Part shown: positions 13,643-20,294 of the stretch, piece by piece | Numbering within the stretch: the first letter of the stretch is position 1 | Layout of the letters: each line of letters starts with the position of its first letter | DNA from: a virus | Strand: one strand, 5' to 3' | IMG/VR virus record: IMGVR_UViG_3300035664_000034 | Coordinates: 1 to 39,659 of that record | Length of the DNA: 39,659 nt | Program-made: the position numbers and the translations under genes | Notes under the pieces: generated by a model | What the model saw: the letters and a program-made list of their open reading frames with translations, nothing else | Database searches by the model: none | What the model was told of the DNA's origin: nothing

Positions 13643-13896
13643 GCCTTCCCGCTGAACAGGCCCGCGCCTTGGCCGCCGCTCGCAACTTCATTGTGCGCAT
13701 TTGCAGCCGCGAGACGAAGCGCATCCCCACGGCGGTGCGCCAAGAGGCCCGCCGCTGCTTGAAGCACTTCCCGATGTCCTACGATTTGCCCGGTATCGTG
13801 AATGACGGGTGGGCCATAAAGCACATGGAGGAAATCGAGGAGCAATACCGCAAGCAATTCTGGGGAGAGTGCGGCGTGAAACGGGAGGACGCATGA
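13639..13896 (+). CDS. BPSL0761-like small protein
   Basis: 85 residues. The pattern RALAAARNFIVRIC, followed by IPTAVRQEARRCLKHFP, resembles the BPSL0761 family of small phage and bacterial proteins, whose members share a helix, an Arg-rich loop and an (R/K)HYP-like end of the second helix. The role is unknown. Both ends overlap neighbouring genes by four bases, so it is translated as part of the coupled block. Confidence 0.65.
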   Translation: MSLPAEQARALAAARNFIVRICSRETKRIPTAVRQEARRCLKHFPMSYDLPGIVNDGWAIKHMEEIEEQYRKQFWGECGVKREDA

Positions 13897-14147
13897 GCGC
13901 CGGCAAGGGCGACACCCCGCGCCCCGTGGCAGGCCAGACCTACCGGGACAACTACGACGCCATCTTCCGCAAGGCGCCCCCCTACCCTTGGTGGATCTGC
14001 CGCCCCTGCGGTTTTGCCTACGGCCGCTTCCCCTGCCAAGACCGTGTCAGCACCTACCACACTGACACCTGCGGCATCTGCGGCGAAGCGACCGCATGCA
14101 CTGAACCCCGCGACTTTGGCCATCTCCGCGAGTGGCCCGTCAAATGA
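13893..14147 (+). CDS. Phage zinc-ribbon protein (GDTPRPV...EPRDFG)
   Basis: 84 residues starting MSAGKGDTPRPVAGQTYRDNYD. The GDxPRPV opening and the CRPCG and CGICG pair, followed by EPRDFGHL, mark a widespread family of small phage proteins with a two-CxxC zinc ribbon. No biochemical function is established to my knowledge. The start overlaps the upstream stop (ATGA at 13893-13896). Confidence 0.7.
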   Translation: MSAGKGDTPRPVAGQTYRDNYDAIFRKAPPYPWWICRPCGFAYGRFPCQDRVSTYHTDTCGICGEATACTEPRDFGHLREWPVK

Positions 14148-14377
14148 TCTCGCCCCAACAATTCAGCGAGTTCTTCGACAAGGGCGCCAAGCGCATGAAC
14201 CGCGAGGTCCTGCACTACCGCATCGAAGCGGCCGAACCGCACTGGCCCTCGGACGCCGACTTGAAAGCCGTGGGCGAAGCGTGTGACCGCTGGTTGGCGC
14301 AGCGCAAACTCCTACGCGGCGCGTGGAAAAACCACGACTTTTTGTTCCCCAAAAATTCCCCGAAAAAAGACTGTTGA
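14144..14377 (+). CDS. Small unknown protein
   Basis: 77 residues starting MISPQQFSEFFDKGAKRMN; the ATG is fused to the upstream TGA. The chain is hydrophilic with a Trp-rich centre and a basic C-terminus. Its own TGA (14375-14377) lies inside the -35 hexamer of the next promoter. It is the last gene of the first early transcript segment. Function unknown. Confidence 0.6.
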   Translation: MISPQQFSEFFDKGAKRMNREVLHYRIEAAEPHWPSDADLKAVGEACDRWLAQRKLLRGAWKNHDFLFPKNSPKKDC

Positions 14378-14402
14378 CAGTCCGCACACATTCATCTACA
14401 AA
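14374..14402 (+). promoter_or_regulatory. Predicted replication-operon promoter
   Basis: TTGACA (14374-14379), 17-bp spacer, TACAAA (14397-14402). The block GACTGTTGACA and the spacer motif CGCACACATTC are shared with the promoter at 10462. The next start codon (14414) is 11 bases past the -10, so any leader is very short. Confidence 0.65.
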
Positions 14403-14413
14403 TGCCCACAGTT

Positions 14414-14512
14414 ATGAATCCCACCGAGTTTACCGTGTTCGTTATTCTCCTCGCGGCGCTGGCGCTTGTCGCCCTCGTCGCGTGCGATGACGACCAATGG
14501 CCCCACGTCTAA
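14414..14512 (+). CDS. 32-residue membrane peptide or lipopeptide
   Basis: The frame MNPTEFTVFVILLAALALVALVAC continues with DDDQWPHV. Residues 8-23 form one hydrophobic span, and L-V-A-C before three Asp residues fits a lipobox, although the N-terminus lacks the usual positive charge. It is the first gene behind the promoter at 14374 and precedes the helicase by four bases. Function unknown; a membrane tether or exclusion peptide is possible. Confidence 0.5.
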   Translation: MNPTEFTVFVILLAALALVALVACDDDQWPHV

Positions 14513-14516
14513 GCGC

Positions 14517-15920
14517 ATGAAAAAGCAACAAGCCATGCCCCACGATACGGCAGCCGAGCAATGCGTCCTTGGCGGACTCATGTGCTACGGCGAGTTGATC
14601 GACGAGTGGAACGAATTGTCGGCCGAGCATTTCTTCACCCCGGCCAACGCCACGATCCTTGCCGCGATTAAGGCTATCCGCGCAGACGGCGGACAGCCTG
14701 ACCTTATCTCGGTCACGCAGCATCTGTCCTCGCAGGAGAAATTGGAAAACGTCGGAGGCGCCGGAGCCTTGGCCGAAATCTATTCCATGGCCGGCCCCCG
14801 CGACCTGTCTTACTACGTCAACATCCTGCGCGAGCATGTCGCCCGCCGCCGCATGGTTGAGGCCGGTGTGCGTATGGCCGCTGCTGGCCGCGACATTGCG
14901 CAGAACGTCAGCGAAGTGGTAGCCGAAGCTGGCGAAAGAATTTTGTCGATCAGCTTGGACGGCCCGAGTCAGGGCAGCGTGCATGTCGGCACCGTCGTGG
15001 ACGAGGCCGCAGCGGAGATCGAGGCGGCGATTGCCAACAAGGGCAAGCCGCGCGGGTTGGCCACGGGCTTCCGCGATCTCGACGTGCTGACGGGCGGCTT
15101 GCGTGAGGGCCAGTTGGTGGTGGTCGGCGGTCGCCCCGGCATGGGCAAGAGTGCGCTGCTCATCAATATGTGCGACCGCATGGCCGCAGCCGGAACCCCT
15201 GTGCTGCTGTTCTCCCTAGAGATGCCCAAGAAAAGCATCGCCAACCGCATCGTCATGGCCAGAGCGAGGGCCAACAGCGCCCGAGTGCGTCTTGGCGCCA
15301 TCAGCCAAGTCGAAGCAAAGAGCCTCGGCAACCACTTCTTCAAGCTCGGGGATCAGCCCCTCTACATCGACGAAGCGCGGGGCGCCAGCATCATGGACAT
15401 CCGTGGCCGTGCGCGCCGGGACATCCGCCGCCACGGCATCAAGGCCATCTTCGTGGACTACGCGCAGCTTCTGGAAGCCAAGGGCTACAACACCAGCTAC
15501 GAGCGGGTCAGCGCCGTCAGTCGCGGCCTCAAAGCTATGGCGCTGGAGTTGGGTGTGCCGGTCATTGCCGCCGCCCAAGTGGGGCGCAAGGCCGATGAGC
15601 GCACGGACACCCGCCCCAAGATGAGCGACTTGAAAGACTCGGGATCTTTGGAACAGGACGCCGACATTATCGTCCTTCTGCATCGTGAGGGCTACTACGA
15701 GGCCGGCAGTGGCGCCGACTCCACGGACAACCAAGACGCAGAGATGATCGTCGCCAAGCACCGCGAGGGGCAGACCCGCAGCTTCCCCATGGTTTGGTCG
15801 CCGAGCTGCACCCGCTTTGACCACGCCAACATCAGCCGCATGACCGACGAGGCCCCGCAGCCTTACGGCGAACAGCCCAACCTGCACGAAATCAACGCCC
15901 TTCTCAACGCCCATGAATAG
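14517..15920 (+). CDS. dnaB: Replicative DNA helicase, DnaB family
   Basis: 467 residues. It unwinds the replication fork as a hexamer. An N-terminal DnaB-type domain (AAEQCVLGGLM, residues about 13-110) is followed by the RecA-like motor with Walker A GGRPGMGKSA (about 204-213), Walker B IFVDYAQLL (about 311-319), and downstream motifs QDADIIVLLHRE and HREGQTRSF. Length is normal for the family. The start at 14517 follows the small peptide stop by four bases; an ATG at 14487 is possible. With the iteron-bearing initiator it forms a lambda O/P-like strategy, but with its own helicase. Confidence 0.93.
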   Translation: MKKQQAMPHDTAAEQCVLGGLMCYGELIDEWNELSAEHFFTPANATILAAIKAIRADGGQPDLISVTQHLSSQEKLENVGGAGALAEIYSMAGPRDLSYYVNILREHVARRRMVEAGVRMAAAGRDIAQNVSEVVAEAGERILSISLDGPSQGSVHVGTVVDEAAAEIEAAIANKGKPRGLATGFRDLDVLTGGLREGQLVVVGGRPGMGKSALLINMCDRMAAAGTPVLLFSLEMPKKSIANRIVMARARANSARVRLGAISQVEAKSLGNHFFKLGDQPLYIDEARGASIMDIRGRARRDIRRHGIKAIFVDYAQLLEAKGYNTSYERVSAVSRGLKAMALELGVPVIAAAQVGRKADERTDTRPKMSDLKDSGSLEQDADIIVLLHREGYYEAGSGADSTDNQDAEMIVAKHREGQTRSFPMVWSPSCTRFDHANISRMTDEAPQPYGEQPNLHEINALLNAHE

Positions 15921-16242
15921 CCGCCAAAAAGGAAAACGCGGGGAACTGGAAGCCGCCAAGTTCCTCACCGCCGAGGGATTCCCGTCCCGCCGCAGTCAGC
16001 AGTATTGCGGCGACACCAAAGGCGACAGCAGCGATGTCCTCTGCGAGTGCCTGCCCAAGTTGCACTTTGAGGTTAAGCGCACCGAGCGCGGCAACCCCTA
16101 CGACTGGATCGCCCAAGCCAAGCGCGATGCCGGCGAGAAGCTGCCCGTGGTCATGCACCGCCGCAACGACAGTGAGTGGTTGGCCATCCTGCCGGCCGAG
16201 ACCTTCCTCGTCATTCTCCGCAACTCCAATTTCGTCGAGTAG
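15913..16242 (+). CDS. Hjc-like Holliday junction resolvase/nuclease
   Basis: 109 residues. KGKRGELEAAKFL gives the conserved basic patch and Glu11, SSDVLCE gives Asp41, and HFEVKR gives Glu53 and Lys55, the PD-(D/E)XK order seen in archaeal-type Hjc resolvases and small phage VRR-like nucleases. It probably resolves branched DNA before packaging. The ATG overlaps the helicase end by eight bases, so they are co-translated. Confidence 0.75.
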   Translation: MNSRQKGKRGELEAAKFLTAEGFPSRRSQQYCGDTKGDSSDVLCECLPKLHFEVKRTERGNPYDWIAQAKRDAGEKLPVVMHRRNDSEWLAILPAETFLVILRNSNFVE

Positions 16243-16280
16243 TAAAACACAACAACACACAAACAAACACACAAAACACA

Positions 16281-16790
16281 ATGGCTACATTAACAGCACC
16301 TAAAAAATCAGCGACCGCCAACCTTGGCGAGCCGCCACCCAAAGGCATCCACCTCGCCGTCTGTCTCGACGTGGTGGACACCTACAACGACCGGGTCCTC
16401 AAGTATGGCGCCACCTATGGCTCCACCAACGACGAGGACTATGAACTCAAGAACCGCGAGCGCTTCATCTTTGGCGTGAAGTGCAAAGACGGCTCTCTCC
16501 GCAAGATTGCCACACGGGCATTCACGATCAGCCTGCATGAGAAAGCGGCCCTGCGCCAATTCATCACAAGCTGGCTTGGCGAATCGCCCAAGGACGGCTT
16601 CGACACCTCGACCCTCAAGGGCAAGGGCGCACAGCTCACGCTCGTTGAGGATCAGCGCGGCGACAAGACCTACATCAACATCGGCACGATCTCCGAGGTC
16701 ATGGACGAGTTGAAAGGCAAAGTCCCGAGCGTCGAAGACTTCGGCACCGATGCCGCCAACGACAACAGCGGAGCGGAGATCCCGTTTTGA
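16281..16790 (+). CDS. ssb: Single-stranded DNA-binding-like protein
   Basis: 169 residues from ATG 16281. The body is beta-rich and the extreme C-terminus, AANDNSGAEIPF, is the acidic tip ending in I-P-F used by SSB proteins to recruit partners. It lies in the replication block between a resolvase and a RecB-like nuclease. The leader (16243-16280) is purely A/C-rich and has no Shine-Dalgarno. The OB-fold assignment is inferred from tail, size and context. Confidence 0.7.
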   Translation: MATLTAPKKSATANLGEPPPKGIHLAVCLDVVDTYNDRVLKYGATYGSTNDEDYELKNRERFIFGVKCKDGSLRKIATRAFTISLHEKAALRQFITSWLGESPKDGFDTSTLKGKGAQLTLVEDQRGDKTYINIGTISEVMDELKGKVPSVEDFGTDAANDNSGAEIPF

Positions 16791-16792
16791 TT

Positions 16793-16975
16793 ATGGCCGC
16801 GAAAAACACCGAACTGGCCCGCGAAGGCTATCGTTGCTTCGCCGGTCCCTACACCGCTTCTGAGGAGTGGATGATGGTCAACGTCTTGGCTGACGCCAAG
16901 GCAGCGAACAAAGAAACCCGCATCGCCGATACGCCCTTCGGCGCATGGATTTGGCAACGGAGTAAGCGTCCGTAG
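16793..16975 (+). CDS. Small unknown protein
   Basis: 60 residues starting MAAKNTELAREGYRCF. Start ATG 16793 follows the SSB-like stop by two bases; a TTG six bases upstream overlaps that stop. The sequence contains GPYTASEEWMMVNVLADAKAAN and ends basic. It looks soluble. No family recognised. Confidence 0.6.
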   Translation: MAAKNTELAREGYRCFAGPYTASEEWMMVNVLADAKAANKETRIADTPFGAWIWQRSKRP

Positions 16976-16983
16976 TGGCAACA

Positions 16984-17013
16984 GCGGGGGTCGGCTGCAA
17001 CACCGGCCCCCGC
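16984..17013. terminator. 11-bp GC-rich hairpin
   Basis: GCGGGGGTCGG (16984-16994) pairs with CCGGCCCCCGC (17003-17013), 11 bp with one G-T wobble and an 8-nt loop. It lies in the 54-bp gap before the RecB-like nuclease gene. No T-run follows, so it may trim or attenuate the transcript. Confidence 0.45.
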
Positions 17014-17029
17014 ATCACATCACAAAGTT

Positions 17030-17860
17030 ATGGCAATTTTATCTGAATCTAAATCCGTAGACGGCGGCCACTGGTATAAGCCAGACGGCACCCCCTGCCA
17101 CCAGCTTCCCAAGAAAGACGGCAGCGGACTCAAAGACACCACCTTGGCCGACGCCAAGAAGCTCATGCTTCTGCCGTCTGTCACCGGCTACACCGGCATC
17201 CTCGACAAGCCCGCCCTCCTCAACTGGAAGGCCACGCAAGTCGCCATCGCCGCCTTCAACACCCCGCCCAAGGGCGACGAGACCATTGAGTATTTCTGCG
17301 AGCGAGTCATTGGCGCCAGCAAGGCCCCGGTAGCAGCCGCCGCCGATCTCGGCAGCAAAGTGCATGACGCACTGGAAAAGCTCCTCATGGAAGGCCCGAG
17401 CGCGGTGCCCGAAGACATGTGGGCCTATGTCGCCCCCGTCATGGAGTGGAAGAAGAACAACAAGATCACCTACGACGAGATTGAGACAACACTCGTTAAT
17501 CTGGAATACGGCTACGCCGGCCGCTGCGACGTGCTCGCGCGTGACGCCAACGGCACCCGCATGGTCATCGACTACAAGACCCGCAAGACCAAGCCCAAGC
17601 AGAAGGTCGGTCCATACGACACGCAAGGCATGCAGCTCGCCGCCTATGCCGTGGCCAAGTGGGGCGAAGACGAACTGCACACCATCCACGGCTACAACGT
17701 CTACATCAGCACCACGGAAGTCGGCCGCGTCGAACCTTACAAGCACGACAGCCTTGTCCCACATTGGGAAGCCTTCAAGGCCGCCTGCATCTTGTGGAGG
17801 CACGTCAAAGGCTACGACCCGAGGCAGCCGGCGTTCAGCACATTGAAGGAGGCGGCGTGA
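17030..17860 (+). CDS. RecB/Cas4-like PD-(D/E)XK exonuclease
   Basis: 276 residues. The C-terminal half has GYAGRCDVLA (Asp about 167), VIDYKTRK (Asp and Lys about 182-184) and the Gln-Tyr motif TQGMQLAAYA (about 199-208), the signature of RecB-family nucleases. HDALEKLL (about 110) supplies the preceding His. It likely resects DNA ends for phage recombination and acts with the SSB-like protein upstream, replacing a lambda Exo. No separate annealing protein was recognised. Confidence 0.85.
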   Translation: MAILSESKSVDGGHWYKPDGTPCHQLPKKDGSGLKDTTLADAKKLMLLPSVTGYTGILDKPALLNWKATQVAIAAFNTPPKGDETIEYFCERVIGASKAPVAAAADLGSKVHDALEKLLMEGPSAVPEDMWAYVAPVMEWKKNNKITYDEIETTLVNLEYGYAGRCDVLARDANGTRMVIDYKTRKTKPKQKVGPYDTQGMQLAAYAVAKWGEDELHTIHGYNVYISTTEVGRVEPYKHDSLVPHWEAFKAACILWRHVKGYDPRQPAFSTLKEAA

Positions 17861-17862
17861 GT

Positions 17863-18063
17863 TTATCCCAGCACCAGATGGCACACCGTTGTTATGGCGT
17901 CCAACTCGCGCTTGCCGGCACGGCAAAACTTGCGCGTTTCTTCGTAGTCAAAGTTTGCGTTGGCTTCGTCAACCATCCCAGCCAATGCTTCAAATTCCAG
18001 TTTGGTAAGGCGCAGGACGTAGCCGCGCCGTGTGCGTTTAATAGAGGATTTTGTCTTCATCAT
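17863..18063 (-). CDS. Small leftward gene in the rightward block
   Basis: 66 residues starting MMKTKSSIKRTRRGYVLRLT. The protein has a basic N-terminus, then an amphipathic helical part (LTKLEFEALAGMVDEANANFDYEETRKF). The stop faces the nuclease stop across two bases, a tight convergent arrangement. No Shine-Dalgarno is seen; a CCAAAGT/ACTTTGG hairpin lies upstream at 18085-18107. The credible protein composition supports it over the overlapping rightward frame. Perhaps an insertion of a moron type. Function unknown. Confidence 0.55.
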   Translation of the reverse strand: MMKTKSSIKRTRRGYVLRLTKLEFEALAGMVDEANANFDYEETRKFCRAGKRELDAITTVCHLVLG

Positions 18064-18134
18064 AAGGAAGTAGCCAGCGAGTCGCCAAAGTTCAACAGTT
18101 ACTTTGGAAAAATTATTCAACAGGGGGCGGCGGT

Positions 18135-18272
18135 ATGACAAATCCAGATGCCGAAGCCAAGGAGACTGCCCGCGAAGAACGTGAGGCAAGCAGCTACGAG
18201 GACATCCAAGAATCCTGCCGCGACAAAGAAGCCGCCGACCGCATCGGCGGGCACTTCTGGACAAACATCTAA
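18135..18272 (+). CDS. 45-residue acidic peptide
   Basis: The frame begins MTNPDAEAKETAREEREASS and ends HFWTNI. It is highly charged and helical, preceded by a G-rich GGGGGCGG tract that could pair with 16S rRNA. It ends four bases before the HExxH gene. Function unknown. Confidence 0.45.
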   Translation: MTNPDAEAKETAREEREASSYEDIQESCRDKEAADRIGGHFWTNI

Positions 18273-18276
18273 AGAC

Positions 18277-18636
18277 ATGAAAAAGCCCCGCCGCGCTATC
18301 GTCAGCGAACCTCTCTACGGGACCAGCATAGAAGTCTATGCCAACTACCCGCAGAAGGTCGCGCTGCGCCGCTGCGCCAAGGTGATGGAAATGGACGCCG
18401 ATGACCCGGCGAACGCCCCCGATGACACGGCGGCTGGCTGGTGCATGAGTCACGGCGGCTGGGCTTTGATCTGGATTGAGTCTTATCCCGAGGATCAGTC
18501 CTCGCTGCCGCACGAACTCTGGCACGCCATCCACGGCTTCACCCGCCACATCGAGTCAGGCGACGAGGAGACCGGCGCCTATCTTGTTGGACACTATGAC
18601 CCGCGCATCCGCGCCAAACTAAATAAAAAACCATGA
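18277..18636 (+). CDS. Small HExxH zinc metalloprotease-like protein
   Basis: 119 residues. HELWH (79-83) gives the two zinc His and the catalytic Glu, and Glu97 or Glu98 in SGDEETGAYLVGH is placed to be the third ligand, as in gluzincins. The chain is far shorter than secreted proteases and has no signal peptide, so it resembles the minimal HExxH proteins encoded by many phages, which have no known substrate. It sits in a run of short coupled genes (the stop overlaps the next ATG). Confidence 0.7.
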   Translation: MKKPRRAIVSEPLYGTSIEVYANYPQKVALRRCAKVMEMDADDPANAPDDTAAGWCMSHGGWALIWIESYPEDQSSLPHELWHAIHGFTRHIESGDEETGAYLVGHYDPRIRAKLNKKP

Positions 18637-18890
18637 GCATCAAATACCGAGGAGAAACATTCTCCGGATACAACAAACCCAAACGCACCCCGGACGGCCC
18701 CAAGAAGTTTGCCGTGCTGGCCAAGTCAGGAGACCAGACCAAGTTGGTCCGCTTCGGCGACCCCAACATGTCGATCAAGAAGGATCAGCCGGCCCGCAAG
18801 GCCAGCTACTGCGCCCGCAGCGGCGGTATCAAGGGCACGGGCGACAAGCTCTCGGCCAACTACTGGAGCCGCAAGGCATGGAGCTGCTAA
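18633..18890 (+). CDS. DUF6321-like small basic protein
   Basis: 85 residues. YNKPKRTPDGPKKFAVLAK, FGDPNMSIKKDQPARKASY and ANYWSRKAWSC match a recurrent small phage protein (DUF6321-like, seen in cyanophages and related viruses). It is very basic, suggesting contact with nucleic acid or a virion role. The ATG overlaps the preceding TGA. The next gene (MKKGLYANINARK) is its usual neighbour. Confidence 0.7.
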   Translation: MSIKYRGETFSGYNKPKRTPDGPKKFAVLAKSGDQTKLVRFGDPNMSIKKDQPARKASYCARSGGIKGTGDKLSANYWSRKAWSC

Positions 18891-19025
18891 ATGAAAAAAG
18901 GACTCTACGCCAATATCAACGCCCGCAAGGCCGCTGGCACCAGCCGGCCCAAGAGCAAGTCAACCGTCAGCCCGAAGGTCTACTCCGACATGAAGGCCAA
19001 GCGCGGAGGGTTCAAGGCGAAGTGA
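18891..19025 (+). CDS. Small basic phage protein, KKGLYANI family
   Basis: 44 residues, MKKGLYANINARKAAG to the C-terminal GGFKAK. The KGLYANINxK opening is shared by short basic proteins common in aquatic phages next to DUF6321-like genes. Function unknown. It begins directly after the preceding stop and its own stop overlaps the GTG of the next gene (GTGA). Confidence 0.6.
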   Translation: MKKGLYANINARKAAGTSRPKSKSTVSPKVYSDMKAKRGGFKAK

Positions 19026-19177
19026 CCTTCACGCCCCTTCTCATCACCACCATCTGCTACCTGCTCACCGCAGTGGGCTTTTACCGCGAGGGCAACGCGG
19101 GTCTCGCCGTGGCCTTTGCTGGCTATGCGTTTGCCAACTTTGGCTTCCTTTACATCACCGTGAATGGCCAGCCCTGA
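19022..19177 (+). CDS. Two-span small membrane protein
   Basis: 51 residues from a GTG that overlaps the upstream TGA. Two hydrophobic segments, about 5-19 and 27-46 (LAVAFAGYAFANFGFLYI), are separated by FYREGNAG. Small two-span proteins in this setting are common in cyanophage-like genomes. It could be holin-like, but the true lysis cassette is at 31400-32528. Function unknown. Confidence 0.6.
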   Translation: MTFTPLLITTICYLLTAVGFYREGNAGLAVAFAGYAFANFGFLYITVNGQP

Positions 19178-19181
19178 CATT

Positions 19182-19334
19182 ATGGAGAAGTATCGAATTA
19201 TGACACCGGAGATTGAGGCGATAGACCAAGAGATCATGCGCCTCAAATCACTGCGCGCCAGCATGGTCGCCAAAGCAGCCAAGCGCAAGGCCGACGCCTT
19301 GTGCGAGGAGATGAGGAAGCGTAAGGGCAAATGA
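19182..19334 (+). CDS. Short coiled-coil peptide
   Basis: 50 residues from ATG 19182, or 44 from ATG 19200, which has GGAG at a suitable distance. The chain IEAIDQEIMRLKSLRASMVAK is heptad-like and the C-terminus is basic. It ends in ATGA overlap with the next gene. Function unknown. Confidence 0.5.
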   Translation: MEKYRIMTPEIEAIDQEIMRLKSLRASMVAKAAKRKADALCEEMRKRKGK

Positions 19335-19450
19335 ACTTTTTAGCAGCAGTCAAAGGTATTGCGCCGGCAGGAGGCATTCGCCCCGCTAGTCACATAACCG
19401 CCAGCTTCGTAAGCGCAACAAAAGCGAAGCCTGCTGCCCATATTTTATGA
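19331..19450 (+). CDS. 39-residue peptide, unknown
   Basis: The frame MNFLAAVKGIAPAGGIRPAS ends KPAAHIL. It overlaps both neighbours through ATGA (19331-19334 and 19447-19450), good evidence for a translated, coupled gene despite its size. The composition is Ala/Pro/Ile-rich and weakly hydrophobic. Function unknown. Confidence 0.5.
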   Translation: MNFLAAVKGIAPAGGIRPASHITASFVSATKAKPAAHIL

Positions 19451-19659
19451 TCGCCTTCTTCCCCGACCGCGAGCGCGTCTACGTCAAAGGCAAGGACGCC
19501 CCCTGCCGCACGCTCGTCTACTGCAAAAACGGCGGCGGCGAGAACGACTACGTCACCGTCATCCGCGAAGACAACGGCGAATGGCTCACCGTGCGCATCG
19601 ACCAGATCGTCAGTGCGCCGAATCCGACTTTGGATATTGAAGGCTCTTTAGACGCCTAA
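19447..19659 (+). CDS. Small beta-rich protein, unknown
   Basis: 70 residues starting MIAFFPDRERVYVKGKDAP. Alternating hydrophobic residues (RVYVKG, RTLVYCKN, YVTVIRED, WLTVRIDQIV) suggest a small beta barrel or SH3-like fold. The start is coupled to the upstream stop. It is the last gene before a G-poor spacer with two GCACACA motifs (19663-19684). Function unknown. Confidence 0.6.
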   Translation: MIAFFPDRERVYVKGKDAPCRTLVYCKNGGGENDYVTVIREDNGEWLTVRIDQIVSAPNPTLDIEGSLDA

Positions 19660-19684
19660 ACAGCACACAACCGCACACACCCGC

Positions 19685-20155
19685 ATGAAATCCGACCAGC
19701 AATTCCTCGGCGACTTAAGCGCCAGCCGGAAGGCGGTCAACGATTTTGCTGACCTTTTGCGTCAGACCGGCATGCAAGTCTGGCTACCGCCGCAGCGCAC
19801 CCGCCCCGATGCGACTGTGCGCGAGCAATACGCCGACAGCGGGGACTTGATGGTGCAAGGCCGCGTCGAGCACAAGGTCCGCACCAACCTGCATTTCACC
19901 AGCCGCGAGGATTATCCGTATCCCACCGTCATCGTGGACGAGGCTTACAAGGTAGATGCCAAAGCCGACACGCCGGTCTTGGCCTATGTTATCGAAAACG
20001 CCACCCGCACCGTGGCCGCCGTCGTCTATGGCTGGACCCGCAAGCACTGGCAGGTCGAAGAAGTCTACGACCCCAAGCAAGGCCGCCGCTGCCGCAACTA
20101 TACGGTTCCGAAGCAGCATGTGCGGTTCTGCGAACCAGCGGAGGCATTCGCATGA
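19685..20155 (+). CDS. PD-(D/E)XK-like nuclease, unknown role
   Basis: 156 residues. GDLMV (Asp54) followed by RVEHKVR (Glu62-x-Lys64) fits the PD-(D/E)XK active site, and the helix before it (NDFADLLRQTG) is typical of the fold. It lies just upstream of the terminase genes, where a small terminase would be expected, but has no helix-turn-helix. It might trim or nick DNA during packaging or degrade host DNA. The leader is CA-rich with no Shine-Dalgarno. Confidence 0.6.
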   Translation: MKSDQQFLGDLSASRKAVNDFADLLRQTGMQVWLPPQRTRPDATVREQYADSGDLMVQGRVEHKVRTNLHFTSREDYPYPTVIVDEAYKVDAKADTPVLAYVIENATRTVAAVVYGWTRKHWQVEEVYDPKQGRRCRNYTVPKQHVRFCEPAEAFA

Positions 20156-20168
20156 CTTTGCGCAAAGG

Positions 20169-20294
20169 ATGAAAAGACGATCAACAACAAAGGGCCGGGG
20201 TTACTTGTTCTCCGGTCAGGGTTGCGCCAATCGTCCGGAAACCCAATGCGCGGTGGCGGCACTGGGGGGTGCTGCCACCACTTCTTTACGATGA
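20169..20294 (+). CDS. Possible 41-residue ORF before terminase
   Basis: The frame MKRRSTTKGRGYLFSGQG ends GAATTSLR at a TGA that overlaps the terminase ATG (ATGA, 20291-20294). Overlap coupling is the main support. Against it, the region forms a strong hairpin and the residues look unconstrained. It is too short to be a normal small terminase subunit. It may only be a leader that brings ribosomes to the terminase start. Confidence 0.3.
   Translation: MKRRSTTKGRGYLFSGQGCANRPETQCAVAALGGAATTSLR
20252..20279. promoter_or_regulatory. 11-bp hairpin just before the terminase gene
   Basis: GGTGGCGGCAC (20252-20262) pairs with GTGCTGCCACC (20269-20279) with one G-T wobble around TGGGGG. It ends 11 bases before the terminase ATG, too close for a simple terminator. 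It could control terminase translation or mark a packaging site. Confidence 0.45.

Noticed and set aside
17039-17926. 295-residue frame antisense to the RecB-like nuclease
   Set aside because: The opposite strand has full PD-(D/E)XK motifs; this frame has none and overlaps two better genes.
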